From assembly GCA_019022495.1 (NCBI GenBank), contig JAFEKR010000002.1:3286001-3350000 (forward strand): a DNA stretch of 64,000 bases. Reading direction: 5' to 3'. The notes beneath the pieces are model-generated. The model did no database searches. It was given only the letters and a program-made list of their open reading frames with translations, and had not been told where the DNA came from. Positions 49,248 to 61,467 of the stretch are shown in pieces (the stretch's first letter is position 1; each line of letters opens with the position of its first letter). This DNA is from Epichloe hybrida (taxonomy: Eukaryota; Ascomycota; Sordariomycetes; Hypocreales; Clavicipitaceae). Both the position numbers and the translations under genes were made by a program.

Positions 49248-50286
49248 ATGTTTGCCACGCAGCAGTATCTCGATGCGGTGAACTCGGGACGGAAGCGATT
49301 CCGTGATGACGAAGACTCTATCAACGCCGCTACTGGATTCGGAGAGCACAGAAATGTGAGTTCAATCAAGCTCGTACTCCCAGATTGGTCAACTCCAGCT
49401 GCTGACAGCATACCAGAAACGTCTCCAATCTCTTCCGCTTCGAAACTCAACCCGAGCTCCTCAGCAGTCCCTGCCTCACGCCATTGTGCCGCTGAATGCG
49501 AGCCCAGCCGAAGCAGGGCCTCGTCATACCATAGATGCATGGGCCTCAAACTTAATGAATAACTCCAGCTGTCAGCCAGATGCTGAAATGGACATGACGG
49601 ATACAATACACTCAACCCCTTCAGGTCATGACGGATCTGCAGCCTTCTCGGCAACTCAGCAAGACCGTCCAGTCGGGCGAATGCCCACGCCAATCTACCC
49701 GAGCTTTGCAGCACAAGTAAGGGGACAGAATGGTGGATGGGCCCCAGCACAGATGAACACGGGGCCCAATGGCGTCGTCAATCTCGGCCATCAATTCAAT
49801 GGCTTCTCTCAAAACGAGTGCGTGCCAAGAGCAATGAACGGTGATGCGGAGTGGCATGTGCTGCCGAATAATCGACGTCTGCCGTCGCCAATTTCCGAAG
49901 TTGGTGATTCCGGCATGAATGGCCAATCTTGTGCTTCAAATGGCATGATGATGGACAATGAGGGTTGTGTGGACGCACATTCACAGTTTCCACCCCAGTT
50001 CCAGTGTTCTTCATCGTGCCAGACATCACCTGAAAATGCTATGGAGCATCCCTACGCCATGATCGATGCCGATAATCATTTGGCTCTAGCACAACATCAT
50101 GAATCTGACGCAGATCCTTCCTCACCATCGCCTGGGCGCAAAGGACACCAGCGCAGCAAACACACGGTCAACTCTTGGACATGGCAACCAGGCATGAAGA
50201 AGAGCTTCAGCATAGGCTACCGAACAGACTGTGAGAAATGTAGACTCAAAGTCCCTGGTCATTTCAATCACATTGTTATCACATAG
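49248..50286 (+). CDS. Conserved fungal hypothetical protein with C-terminal CxxC block
   Basis: Exons 49248-49355 and 49417-50286 encode 325 residues. The start MFATQQYLDAVNSGRKRFRDDEDS is conserved-looking. The middle is disordered, rich in Asn, Gln, Met and Ser (EMDMTDTIHSTPSGHD; SNGMMMDNEGCVDAHSQF), typical of regulatory or RNA-associated proteins. The last 45 residues are clearly ordered and probably the conserved core: SPGRKGHQRSKHTVNSWTWQ, GMKKSFSIGYRTDCEKCRLK, VPGHFNHIVIT. A CEKC pair and a His suggest metal binding, but too few ligands are visible for a classic finger. I recall this tail in Sordariomycete hypothetical proteins; function unknown. The protein ends exactly at the conserved IVIT. 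Confidence 0.8.
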
Positions 50287-51130
50287 AATGGGATTTCCAA
50301 AGCGATTAATATGGCAGAACGGGGGGCTATTGAACGGATCGGACATGAATCAACCATGGTCGTCTAATCTTCTCGACAACAGCCTGATGGAGAAAATTTG
50401 GCCAGTTGTGCTTTTTCTGGCACAGCATGGTATTGACCAGCTCGCGTTGATTGCTGGCTTGCGCTATCAGCCGAACAAGACAGTTGGTCGCGGCAGCCCG
50501 GAAAACTAATACGCTACACACATTATTCGAGAAGGATAGAGAAGATCTTTTTCTGGAAGCGGGCAGTCCAGATGGGCCCTGACTGCTTTGCATATTGGCA
50601 TTGGGCCTGCATCACACTAGCGTTTGTGGTTTAACTTATCATTTCATACGACGAGCGACAGACATCTCCTTTGTATCTAGGTTCAAGGTCTTGCGGCGCA
50701 TTGGCGATTGGGCTGTTTTTGAAAGGGAAAATCGCTCGATCTTGTTTCACAGCAGCTGATGGCGGTCCTGCACAGGAGCCTCAGCACACATTCTGTAGAT
50801 TTGTACCACCATTGAAATTGGAATCATGATCTCTTTCCACACAGAACCTCAAAAGTGCAAATAATCATAAGAACGGTATGATGAAACAAACTCCGAAATA
50901 CGACACTTTTTTCAAAGGGAGATGAATCTACGGAAGCGTAGGATGGCGAGCTTCTTTCCATAATGTTGCCAGTAAAAATGACTCCTGACGCCAATATAAT
51001 GCACTATCCGTCTTCAAAGTATGGTACAAGTTTCGTTTTCCGCCCCGTTGCCATGCCTCGCTAGATTACAGAGTATATGTAATGAACAATATCCCTCCTC
51101 CGTCCATATTACATTTGGCGACCATCTCGT
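50287..51130. other. Convergent 3' spacer
   Basis: 844 bp, AT-richer, no supported gene. Confidence 0.5.
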
Positions 51131-52073
51131 CTACCACGGCCACCACCCTCGCTTTTCTAGCTTCGACGCTGAGCTGCCTGTCTCGAGACCCAATTGATCC
51201 AGGCTTCCACCCTTGATCTGGGCCTGTTTCTCGGCTTCCCAAACATCTCTGGCCTTTGCCTCGATCGACTGGACTACACCACTCTCTGCGGCCTGTTCCG
51301 CAGTTGTGGACGAAGACTCAGCCGCCTTTGATCCACCGAGCAGCCCAGAAACGACGCCCATAACACCCCTTCCTTCCTGCTGGCTCTTCTTCTTCTCTTC
51401 TTCCCCTGCCCTCGAGAAGGTAGGCTTGATGTGCTCTTCAAAGTGTGTTCTGTGCTCAGGGGGTGAGAGCAAAGGTGGCAGCTTGACGCCCTTCTCTTGC
51501 GCTTCGCGGTTGGCTTCCTCCACAAGCAGGATCTGTTCCTCGGTAGCATCTCCCTTGAGGTAGGCTATGCGGGCGGCGGCGAGGGAGTCGGCTTCGATCT
51601 TCTTCTGGGCTTCCAGCCATTCGGCGCGGCGGGCACGGTTGTACTGAAGCATGTCCCAGACGGAGTAGACGCTCACGACACCAGCGACAGCTATATAAGA
51701 TGAATCGTTATCATGGTGATCTCCCGTGCTTGGAGTGGACTGCTCCGGATTTCATCGGCGGCAACATACCCGTGAAAACGACGATGCCTCCCACGGTCCA
51801 CCGATGAGCAACATCCAAGAACCTTCTCGACACGTCAACCACACGGTCTGTGCGACTGACTTGCGCCTTCTGAGCCGCAATGTGCGCCCGTCTCAACCGC
51901 TGGACTCTCTGTTCAGGTGTCTCCCCGGGAATTCGTGGCGATGGGGTCGGCGCAGCGGAAGCGGACGGTCTGCCGGCGGGGGCGGCAGAGGCGGTTTTGG
52001 AAGTGGCGTGAGGAATGGTTGATGTGAAGCGGGTTGCGTCCTTGACGCTTCGGGGCCCCATTCTAGAAGACAT
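51131..52073 (-). CDS. COX14-like cytochrome c oxidase assembly factor (inner mitochondrial membrane)
   Basis: Exons 52073-51770 and 51690-51131 give 287 residues. The N-terminus MSSRMGPRSVKDATRFTSTI is a basic presequence, followed by a Pro/Ala linker and ETPEQRVQRLRRAHIAAQKA. The conserved core is VVDVSRRFLDVAHRWTVGGI plus VVFTAVAGVVSVYSVWDML and QYNRARRAEW: a short amphipathic helix, one membrane span and a basic exit, as in yeast Cox14. Cox14 itself is only about 70 residues and escorts newly made Cox1; the long C-terminal helix-rich tail (DSLAAARIAYLKGDATEEQI, EKGVKLPPLL, a Gly/Ser linker) is a filamentous-fungal extension. The intron falls inside the membrane span. Family call is by motif recall. 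Confidence 0.7.
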
Positions 52074-53294
52074 TGTGAAGGAACGCTTGACACGGGATGA
52101 AATTGTCAATTGTGATTTGCGTGGGCAGGATGGCTGCCGTGAGAGATTGGATGGCCTCTCTTGTCGATGGATTTTTTGGGGGATGGGTGGGCGGCAGCTG
52201 ACATGGTGGTGAATTTGAGGACTGTGATTGGAGCGGCAAATACTCGGGGGCACAATTTCTAGGGGGGATTTGAGGCGAACAAACAGAATGCTGAAAATGA
52301 CAAATTTTGAGGTTCAAAGCAGTTGGAAGAATATTATTGAGATTTGGAAATCATGACTGTGAGACCTCATAGCTATCTACTTCCAGGTTTATTAGGATTA
52401 TCTGCGGTGAGAGACATCTCGACCTGGACTAGACGCGCTCGAAGGAGTTCACTTGGTGGACAGGAGCGAACGAAATCGAGATCAAAACTCGAGCAGACCA
52501 TTAACGAAAGCGTTGATTCCTGAACAAGAAAATGTATAGGTAGAAAGAAATACGCCAGTCTGGTGTCGGCACGGGTGACGACACATTAATCACAATTGAT
52601 GCTTCCGGGGAGGGCAATCGCTACTGAGATTCTAGCTCAAATCCAAAATCTGCCACTACCTTAAAGAGGTGGTTGGGTTTATTGACCTCCAAGAACACAT
52701 GTCCTCTTCAAGGTTGGATCGACAAACGAGAAGGGGGAGTCTGGTGCAAATGAACGTGGGTTGGTTGATCTGGGGAAGGGTTCCGCCACGCACGTCTTCT
52801 TCGCGACGCTGCTCGAAGCAACGATCACAATGAAAACAATAGAAATCAAAAATTCCGCCTCCCATGGCCCCGAAGGACAATGGAGCAAGGAAACGACTCC
52901 GCGTTGTGCAATGCAGGCCTTCCATGCTGAACCCCCCGAATCTTGATCTGGGGAGTTCGAAACAAGGTAAGTATGAAGAAGAAAAGAAAAAAAGTTGAAA
53001 GAACGGCACCATCAGCTTTGTTTTATAGCTCTTTGTTCATGCCTGGGGCACCAAATTTTGCCATAGCCGATCAGGCATCAAAACGGAGCGAATTGTCCGA
53101 GAGCACGTGACCCACACATTTGTCGCCCATTTCTCGCTTCCGGCGCATTGGAGCAGGGCACACCCCACCTGGTACGTATCTTCTGTAGGGCACGAAAACC
53201 CTTTAGACAATTTGTCGAGCCCTCTTCTTGCCCAAATTCCAACGCCTTACCGAACATCGACAACCGGAGCGAAGCGTGATCGCAAGCAGGCACA
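52074..53294. promoter_or_regulatory. Divergent spacer COX14-like / eL13
   Basis: 1.2 kb containing both promoters. A short ORF ending at 53337 overlaps the eL13 start region in another frame and is a shadow. No gene is supported. Confidence 0.5.
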
Positions 53295-54385
53295 ATGGTA
53301 CGCATCAACCGTCGAATTGGCAACAATACTTGCATGATGAGGATTAAGCATCATTGCTAACGAAATTATTTATCCTCCAGGCGATCAAGCACAACCAGAA
53401 GATTGTCAACAACCGTGAGATTCTACCCGCAAACTCTCGACCGACCATGATGACAGGATTGGACAACCGACTGACTTGCATTTGATAGACTTCCGCAAGG
53501 ATTGGCAGAGACGGGTTCGCACCCACTTTGACCAGGTACGCCATACATGTGCCCCGAGACTCGATTTGCTCTCGCCCTGTCCTGTCCCAGAAACCGCGAA
53601 ACGTATAGTTGGGGAACGGTCACCATTAACAGATTATTCGTGTGACAGCCCGGAAAGAAGGCCTCCCGCCGCGTCGCCCGTCAGGCCAAGGCTGCAGCTC
53701 TGGCTCCCCGCCCCGTCGACACGCTGCGTCCCATTGTCCGATGCCCTACCATTAAGTACAACCGCAAGGTGCGCGCCGGCCGGGGTTTCACCCTGACCGA
53801 GCTCAAGGTACGATATGAACTTGCAATACACGATCATCCACCTCCCCGTCCGATTGCTTCACCGGGTCCAAATTGGAAACACAAGGAGCGAACGTGGAAT
53901 TTCCAGGACCGGGTGGCCGAGACGGCGCATGGCTCTTGATATGCGAACTGAATCATTCTTTTTTTCTCTAACTTTTACATGAACAGGAGGCTGGCATTGC
54001 CCGACCCCTGGCCCGCACCATCGGTATCTCGGTCGACCACCGCCGCCAAAATCTCTCCGAGGAGAGCTTGGCCATCAACGTGGCCCGCCTCAAGGCCTAC
54101 AGGGAGCGCCTCATCTTGCTTCCTCGCAAGTCCAACGCCCCCAAGAAGGGTGACACCAAGACGGACTTGACCAAGGTCAACAAGGCCGCCACCATTTCTT
54201 CTGTCATGCCCATTGCCGCCACCGACCTTGTCGTCAAGGAGATCAAGAAGAGCGAGATGCCCAAGCCCATCGAGGGTGGTGCCTACACGGCTCTGCGTAC
54301 CGCACGAAGCAACAAGCGATACCAGGGTGCCCGTGAGAAGCGTGCTAAGGATAAGGCTGAGGCTGAGAGCGCTTCTAAGAAATAA
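53295..54385 (+). CDS. RPL13: 60S ribosomal protein eL13
   Basis: Cytosolic large-subunit ribosomal protein, 213 residues. Five exons: 53295-53297 (the ATG alone), 53381-53414, 53489-53535, 53649-53807, 53987-54385. The protein reads [79 protein letters not shown] and [20 protein letters not shown], all canonical eL13 blocks, then a Lys-rich tail ending SASKK. An intron straight after the start codon is common in fungal ribosomal protein genes and usually aids expression. The 5' flank is CT-poor. All splice sites are GT-AG and all joins are in phase; no frame error is seen. Confidence 0.97.
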
Positions 54386-54760
54386 ATTAGCAAAAAGGGA
54401 ACTGGTGTTTGAGGGTTTTTTGCTCTTTGTGCGTCTCTTGGGAAGTGTCCAACGTCGGTTCAAGACTCTATTAGAAGGGAGTTCTTGGCCCGGTTCATGT
54501 GGAGAAGATACTCTAGGTCCAGGTCAAGAATATTATTGCATGATCAATCGGCTTTGCCTTGTAGTAGTGAGCCTTTTATTTATTTTTATTTTTTCGCCAA
54601 TAGAAACATGACGTTGTTTTTTTCTGGAGGTGGGCATCAAGACACTATTGCTCGTGTAATGGAGATGGAATTTATGTGACGGACAGACAGGTCTGAAAGT
54701 CTATCCTGTGGTCCGTAGAGACGACGACATACGTTGCTGCACAGGCAGACAGGCCTACTG
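54386..54760. other. Convergent 3' region eL13 / ARM-repeat gene
   Basis: 375 bp, T-rich in the part near 54570-54625. No gene. Confidence 0.5.
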
Positions 54761-57031
54761 CTACAAATTCATGTTTTCTGCTCGTCGATCCCGTACAACG
54801 CGCTGAGTTCCATGACGCACCAATCCTTGCAGAAACGCACACTTCTCAGGTGCCAAAGTGCCTTCGCCGAGCTTGACCAGCTCGGTGCACAAGATGAGCG
54901 CATTCTCCGCATCCACCTTGGCCATACTCGCCTTCTGCTTGGGGTTGACCTGCTGAGGCTCAAGTTGCTGGCTGGAGGCTGCAGAGGTCACTTGTCCTTG
55001 CACCGCGGAGTCCGCCGTCGATTCCTCTTCCAGTTCGACTGCGTCCTCCTCCTTGCTCTCTGCCTTCGGCGCCGTCATAGTTTCCGTCAAAACTGCCTCG
55101 GCGGCCACATCATCCAACAGTGACAGAACAACAGCAGCGCCATCACTCGACCGTGACATGAGAGCGAGGACAAACCACGCTTCGGATCTCAAAGAAGGCC
55201 ATTTGTCTTGGGTAATGAGAAACTTCAGTGGGGTTTGAACCGCATGACGTGCGTAAAACGCACGTCTTACATTTTCTTCATCCACTTTCGACACAGATCT
55301 TGTGCCGACGACCAAGGCCTCGGGGAAAATGTCAGACACTGGTGTGGAGTGAAGTACTCGGCAGATACCAGCTACACATCGCGCTGCCTCGAGCCGTGTT
55401 GGTTCCGCGTCCGATCGTCCGTATAATGATAGGATGCTCTTGGCACCCGTCTGCTCATTGTCGCCGGATTTGGCTGAAGAGGATTCCAAAGGTGTGCAGA
55501 TTTGCCGAACGTTGGAAGGGCAGCTGAGAAGCAGTAGCCTCGTCAGAGAGACGGCTGCGAATTGTATTTGTGGCAATGCATCGAGAGAGTACAATCTTGG
55601 TACACACTGTGGAAGCAACAAGTCTTTGAGCTGCGATTTGTTCCCCGGGGGAATGGCGAGGTTTTTGAGAAAAGAGCAGGCGGCATGAAGAAGTTGTGGA
55701 TCCGTGACATCAGGATTAGACAGCAGTTTCACCAATGGCTCCTGTGCCCGGTAGTCCTCCACCAACGCAATGGACGCAGCGTCGGAACGAGAAATGTTGC
55801 CCAGGGCCAGGCACGCAGCTGATTGGAGAAAGAGGTTGTTGCCGCGGATCCAGTCCAGCAAAGTCTGAGGAACGTCATGGGAGAGGGGATATGAGGGAGC
55901 AAATGAGTTGTTTCCAGAGACGTCGGCCAAAGCAGAGAGTAGCGAAGACCGCAACTGCTTCATCTGCGCAACAACATGCTCGTCATCGATATCATCGATA
56001 GCAAACCCCACATGAGCGTGGTAAAATGCATCCATGAGCAAGGGCACTTGATTGTCCGAGATCAAGCTAGATTGGAAAGTCTCACAAGCGAGATAAGCCA
56101 AAGCCACGGCTACGAGACCGATGAAGTCTTCGACATCTGCTTTTGCTGCAGGCTGAGTGGCCAATGTAAGAAGAACGCGCACCGTGGCTGGGTCAGCAGC
56201 AGAGGCTTCTCCTTCCTGGGAAACAAGAAGAGATAGAGTCTTGCAGATGTAGGACACGAACGGTGCGTACTTGGAAATGTGTGGTAACGACAATAGACCG
56301 ACGAGCTGCTTGCCTAGATGAGCTTTGGAGGCAAGGCTCTGGGCAGGTTCTGCACCTTGTTAGCGGCTTCTTTTGCACTTGTAGTCGCAAGCATTCAAAG
56401 AGTCTCACCATAGTCTACCAGAATGTTGTATATAACAGGTATGTTGAACGGGATTAGATTTTCGTCAGCCACATGTTTCGTGATTGACAATAAGCGATCC
56501 TTTTCGACGACACGAGCTCGATTCTCGTCGGTGTCCGCACAGGAGTTTCCTATTAGACGGAGGGCATGAATGTGCAGTTTCGGTCTCAGATGGCCTTCCG
56601 CGAGGAGGGCGACGAAGAATTCCAAAATGCCCGAGTTCCCATAAGGCAGACGCCATGCGACTGTTATACGGGTAAGCTACGCTCCCCCACGCAGGGCAGT
56701 GTGAAGAGAAGAATGAATCGCTTCAACAAGACGCGGCTCGTTCGCAGTAAGTTTGGGAATAATTCATGTTGCAATCAATAAAGAGCGAGAAGGAATTTCG
56801 TAGTTTAAAAAAAAACTCACCATCGCGACTTCCATCACCGAGTTTCTCTGCTATCGAATCCAGCTCCTCGGACTTGGTGGACCACAAATGCTTGCAAGAA
56901 GACAAGACCGCAGCAAGCAAGTCAGTCCTTTCTTGGAGAAGACTATCTAGTTCCGAGGCCGAATCTGCCTCTACTCGTTCACGGCTGCTGCCATGCTCTT
57001 GGAGAAGAACAGCGACTTCCCGAGGAGTCAT
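54761..57031 (-). CDS. ARM-repeat GTPase regulator, SmgGDS/RAP1GDS1-like
   Basis: Three exons (57031-56821, 56660-56409, 56349-54761) give 683 residues of mostly helical armadillo repeats. The head is MTPREVAVLLQEHGSSRERV with ELDSLLQERTDLLAAVLSSC. Repeat signatures are GILEFFVALLAEG, LHIHALRLIGNSCADTDENR, VPLLMDAFYHAHV, SLLSALADVSGNNSFAPSYP, FLQSAACLALGNISRSDAAS and LLHAACSFLKNLAIPPGNKS. The NSCADTDENR and LGNISRSD pattern and total length match the SmgGDS family, a chaperone/exchange factor for prenylated small GTPases. A Glu/Gln-rich segment near residues 590-640 is a fungal insertion. ARM proteins are hard to tell apart by eye, so the specific name is moderate. Confidence 0.7.
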
Positions 57032-57613
57032 TATGGCTGTCTCACTGTCTGTTGGTTTACAATTTGAACCAGCCCTTGGTCTGAGGTCTGAGTGGGCACT
57101 TGGGCTCTCTCACAAGTCTCCACTGTGGTTGTGGTGCATAAGCGGGACATCCAAAAAAACAAACAATTGACGGGAAAAAAAAAATCAACTGCACGAAGAA
57201 ACCACGAAGGAACATGAAATCCCGGCCCGCTTCTCTACTCATACGAAGTATATCGATCATATAGCCAGAACAGACCTCAATACCGGGCACTTACTTGCGA
57301 AGCATTGAATCCGTACACCCCCCACTGTACATCTCCCCAACACGACCCTAGTGGACGGCAGAAGCACGGCTAAAACCGCATCTACCCCAAATTGTTCCGA
57401 CCACGGAAGCATTCGCCGGAATAGCGCGGCGGCGGCAAAAAGAAAAAAACCACCACCCGTCGCTCGCAAACCTCAGGCTCGGTGTCTTGACGTATCAGGC
57501 AAGGGACATTCTCCCAAGGCGTTGCCCATTCACTGCATCTCCAAGGGCTTCACCCGTCTCGAGAACCCAGAAAGCCAGTGACTCCAGCCAACTTGGCCGA
57601 CAATCATCTCACC
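57032..57613. promoter_or_regulatory. Divergent promoter ARM-repeat gene / PAM16
   Basis: 582 bp holding both promoters. No gene seen. Confidence 0.5.
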
Positions 57614-58195
57614 ATGGTACGTACGTATCCTGACCGAGGGGACCTCCTTTCCCGATGCGACGACGACAATGCCAGCTTCATCATGGCCTCACCTTGCAGC
57701 GTTCTCGCAGCGCTCAGCAACTCGGCGACGACAAAGGTTTCTTCCACGGCAGCCCCGTACTGACACGATCACCTACAGGCGCACCGGTTCATCTTCACAG
57801 CCTTCCTTACGGGCTCCCGAATCCTAGGCCGATCCTTCATGGCAGCATACAAACAAGCCCAGGCCGCATCGCAATATCAGCGCGCGGCTGCCAAAGCCGG
57901 CGGCTCTTCAGCGGGCGCTTCGCTCTCATCCGGCATGACACTAGACGAGGCCTGCAAGATCCTGAACGTCAAGCCCCCGGCCGGCGGTCAAGCCAACGTA
58001 GAGGAGGTCCTCGAACGATACAAGCGCCTCTTTGACGCCAACGAGCCCCAAAACGGCGGCAGCTTCTACCTGCAGAGCAAGATTGTGCGCGCAAAGGAGA
58101 GATTCGAGCGTGAACTGGGGCCTCTGCGCGAAAAGGCCGAGCAAGAAGCCGAGGTGCAGCAAGGATGGAAACCAAAGGTGTACAAGGACAAATAA
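57614..58195 (+). CDS. PAM16: Mitochondrial import motor subunit Tim16/Pam16
   Basis: J-like co-chaperone regulator of the presequence translocase motor, peripheral on the matrix side of the inner membrane; it pairs with Pam18 and restrains its stimulation of Hsp70. Exon 1 is only the ATG (57614-57616, followed by GTACGTACG); exon 2 is 57779-58195, giving 139 residues. The sequence AHRFIFTAFLTGSRILGRSF is the conserved N-terminal segment. The degenerate J-domain starts MTLDEACKILNVKPPAGGQA, continues VEEVLERYKRLFDANEPQNG (the HPD tripeptide of true J proteins is replaced by D-A-N) and SFYLQSKIVRAKERFERELG. Length matches yeast Pam16 (149). The in-frame ATG at 57839 is internal and would remove the membrane-binding N-terminus. 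Confidence 0.95.
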
Positions 58196-58898
58196 AGGCA
58201 TCCCCCCCCCCCCCCGATTTTTCACCGAGCAGCTCCAATGAACGTCCTTGATCCATTCGAAACGCACGGTTGGATCATGACGCATTCAAAAACTCTTCAA
58301 CATTGGCAGCAGCATGGTTCAAACCTTTTCAAACTATGCAATCGCGGAAAATAAAAACACGGCGCGCCTACCTGGTATCACACCAGGTCGGAGGCTGCCA
58401 TGGGGAACGACACCATGGAGAATGGTCGAGTTCCCCCGTTCTGTATACATCTTCACTCGACTGCGGCATGGCACGGCGTTTTTTTTTTTTTTGTCACGGG
58501 GTGGCACAGACTTTGGGGGACATTTTTGTGATGACTCTTGGGGGGAAAAGAAAGAAATACACCACTTGGAGATCAGTACTGTAATATATTGTATTGTATG
58601 AGACTTGAGATTTTGTTCCGCGGAGTGGTAGTTACGACAAGAGTTGCAGCAAGTTGCGGGAAATGTGTCGAGCTACTTGATGTTTCTACGCGAACGGGTA
58701 TGCGTCAACATGCCGAATCAGCCACGACTTCTTCTTGAAAATCGGGTGGAAGCCATGATGACTATTCCGAGCACGACGCTCGGCCGCGTGGAAACATGAT
58801 GAGTCAGTAATGTACAACCGAAGTGCGGTGCGTTGCAAACTGGCCCACGTACAACTACAAAACCATGTGACAAGTCCCCCGTCTATCGTGGGGAATTA
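58196..58898. other. Convergent 3' region PAM16 / biotin ligase
   Basis: 703 bp; a C14 run follows the PAM16 stop (58203-58216) and a T13 run lies at about 58480-58492. No gene is supported. Confidence 0.5.
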
Positions 58899-61311
58899 CT
58901 ACCGCTTCCTCCTCACCAAGCCCTTCCAGAAGTCAAAGCTGTTCTCATCACTCTGCAGCGTCCACGTCTTGCCCGTGCCCCTCCCCTCCGCATCCGTCTC
59001 CTCGACCTCCAGCATGCCCCAGTCCCTCGTGATGCCCAGCACTCTGGCGCCAACACCGCCCTCGGCCTCCAGCGAGATGGCCTGCCCGGTGTGCAGCCAG
59101 TGGCGATAATACCTACGCTCCAGCTCCTCGGTGAAGCCCTCGCGTCGAAACTGCGCGTGCAGAGACTCCAGGCGCGTGAGTATCCTGGCGAGAAGGGTCT
59201 CTATGCGCAGCGGAGACGCGTTGGGCGGTAGCAGGTCGGAAACGGATGTCGTCGGCCGGGGGTTGATGGCGTTGATGCCGATGCCGAGTACGATTTGGTA
59301 GGACCCGTCCGAGTAGCCGCACTGGGAGAGGATGCCGCCGATCTTGACGTATGTCTTGGACGAGGCTGGCTTTGTCGGGTCGAGGGCGTCTTGGGGAGGA
59401 TGGAAATGTTAGAGCCTGCTGCTTTACTTTACATGCTTGTAATCACGCGTTGGCACACCAGCGTGGGTTCAGGAAGAGAGAGAGAGAGGGGGGGGAAGGG
59501 ATCTGCCAACTCACAAATGTCATTGGGCCACTTCAACTTGATGGGGAGATTTTCGTAGCCCACGTCGTATGATTGGATGGCTTCGACGATGGCAATGGCG
59601 GCGATGTATTGAATGAATACTACGGGTCGAGAGGCCGCGAGGTAAGCCGGGTGGTTGATGATGGTGGAGAACATGAGGCCGCCTGGTGGTGCGACCCAAA
59701 CGTTGGACCCGCGCCCACGACCAGCGACTTGGGTTGATGCAGAAAAGGTGAATCCGGTGGGGAGCTTCGCCATGAATTTGGGGTTCCTGCTCACGGTTTA
59801 GTATGGATTGTGCAACGCAGCAACGCAGGGTGGTCGTTAGCCAGTAGCAGCATTTGGCCAAGGGAGGAAACGAACTTTTCGAGCAGAGAGTTGGTACTGG
59901 TGACGACATGACCGTACATCAACACGTTGCCCCAGGTCTCTGCCCCCTCTTCGATCCTCTGGAACCTATCGAGACTAGAATAGTACAGTCCATGGTTGAA
60001 CCGGGGCGTCATCTCCGTCGTGGGCGGAGCATTCTCATGAGCGACGATGTGCTTGGTGATTGTGCTGTAGTCGATGATGCCCGTTTCGCCGGTATGATGA
60101 TGATCCCCCGCGCCCTGGAGGCCTCGCAGCAAGTCTCGGACAGGGAGCCCATCTTGCTGATCGCTCTGGATGCAAAAGGTGTCGCCCTCGCCCTTGATGT
60201 ACTCTTGGTTGTTCTCCTTGTCGATGACATCGGCCCAGGCGCACAGCAATTCTGACACGTGGGAACTGTCAACAGCAGAGAGATGAATATCGGACAGGGT
60301 CGGCAGTGTCGGGTTTTCGGCTGGGCTCACCTCCAGCCCAAGTTTTCCTAGACAGGCTCCGAGGAATTTGAAGCGGGCGTCGTCGTCCTCCTGTAGCCTG
60401 CTCGTGAGGTCTGCGTACTCTGGAATCCCAGGTTGAGGGGACAGGTCTGCGGGCGCGAACCTACAAGAGCATACATCAGTAATGTAGAAACGAAGAAGAA
60501 GAAGGAGGAGGAGAAGGGGAAGATCAGCTGACGCACTCTGGATGCGGTCCCGACAACAAAGCCAAGCCATCGCCAACATGGCACAGAACAAGCGCCGCCT
60601 TGCCATGACCCCCATCCACATCAACGTCGTCCTCGTACGACGCCAGAACTTGCACCTTGGTGGGCGCCGCAACCTTTCCGGCGTCGACAAACACGCCGCC
60701 CCCGTTGTAGTACGAGGCAAACGTCTCTGCGAGATTCTCTCCGACGAAGGCGCCCTCGGTCACTCTCAGAACAGCGGCGCGGGCACCCTTCTCACTGTGA
60801 TACTCGAATCCTTGGAAAGCACCGCCGCGACAGGTACCCGGGAAGAAGGCCAGTTCCCGACTCCCCACGACCTCGAGCGGCTTGTTTCCCACCTCGAACT
60901 CGCACCTGCTGCTCCCATAGTAGGCGCCCGCGCAGAGACCAAGATACGCGCCTCCGCGGCGGACGAACTCGCTGATGCGGCGGTTTCCTTGCCCGTTGAG
61001 GACCCGGCAGTAGCCAAGGTCAGCGCCGCCCGGGACCACGAGAAGCGCGCACGTCGAGTCCCAGGGCTCTTTGAGAATGACGGATTCCGAGACGGGGATG
61101 ACGGCGTAGTTTGGTGAGAGGAGACGGCGGAGCGAGTGCATGCATTGCCGGACTGACTCGGATGTGGTGCCGGTGCCTTGTACATGAAGAGAAGTTGGAG
61201 ACGTGAGCGATGGGGCGTGTTGAAAAGAAATATGGATTCGTTTTTTTCCACTTGTTTGCGGACTGCGGACTTACCCGTGTAAACAAGGACGTTGAGCCGT
61301 GTTGGCGTCAT
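58899..61311 (-). CDS. BPL1: Biotin--protein ligase with N-terminal GATase-like domain
   Basis: Attaches biotin via biotinyl-AMP to acetyl-CoA and pyruvate carboxylases. Five or more exons give about 670 residues. The N-terminal part (MTPTRLNVLVYTGK, LLVVPGGADLGYCRVLNGQG, GGAYLGLCAGAYYGSSRCEF) is the glutamine-amidotransferase-like domain found on fungal and animal holocarboxylase synthetases; its Cys sits in GLCAGAYYG. The catalytic half carries TSTNSLLEK, the biotinyl-AMP loop QVAGRGRGSNVWVAPPGG, LKWPNDIYALD and KIGGILSQCG with VLGIGINAINPRP, all diagnostic. The BPL_C domain ends at SDENSFDFWKGLVRRKR, stop at 58899. An AG/GA repeat and G9 run lie in the intron near 59475-59498. Confidence 0.93.
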
Positions 61312-61467
61312 GATGGCTCAGGCTCTCTCTGCCCTTTGAACTTGGAGAGCAACGAAGATTTTGACGCGTTTGGGGGGGGGGGGGGTCAATTCTCCCACTT
61401 TCACACAACACGCATCGGGAGGGGCCAGCAGCCGTCGTGACAAGAGCAAGGCGAGACCAATCGCAAA

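Noticed and set aside
53415..53986. snoRNA hosted in eL13 introns
   Set aside because: ATGATGA and CTGA occur in intron 2 but only about 20 nt apart; intron 4 has a CTGA but no good C box. No fold supports a C/D snoRNA.
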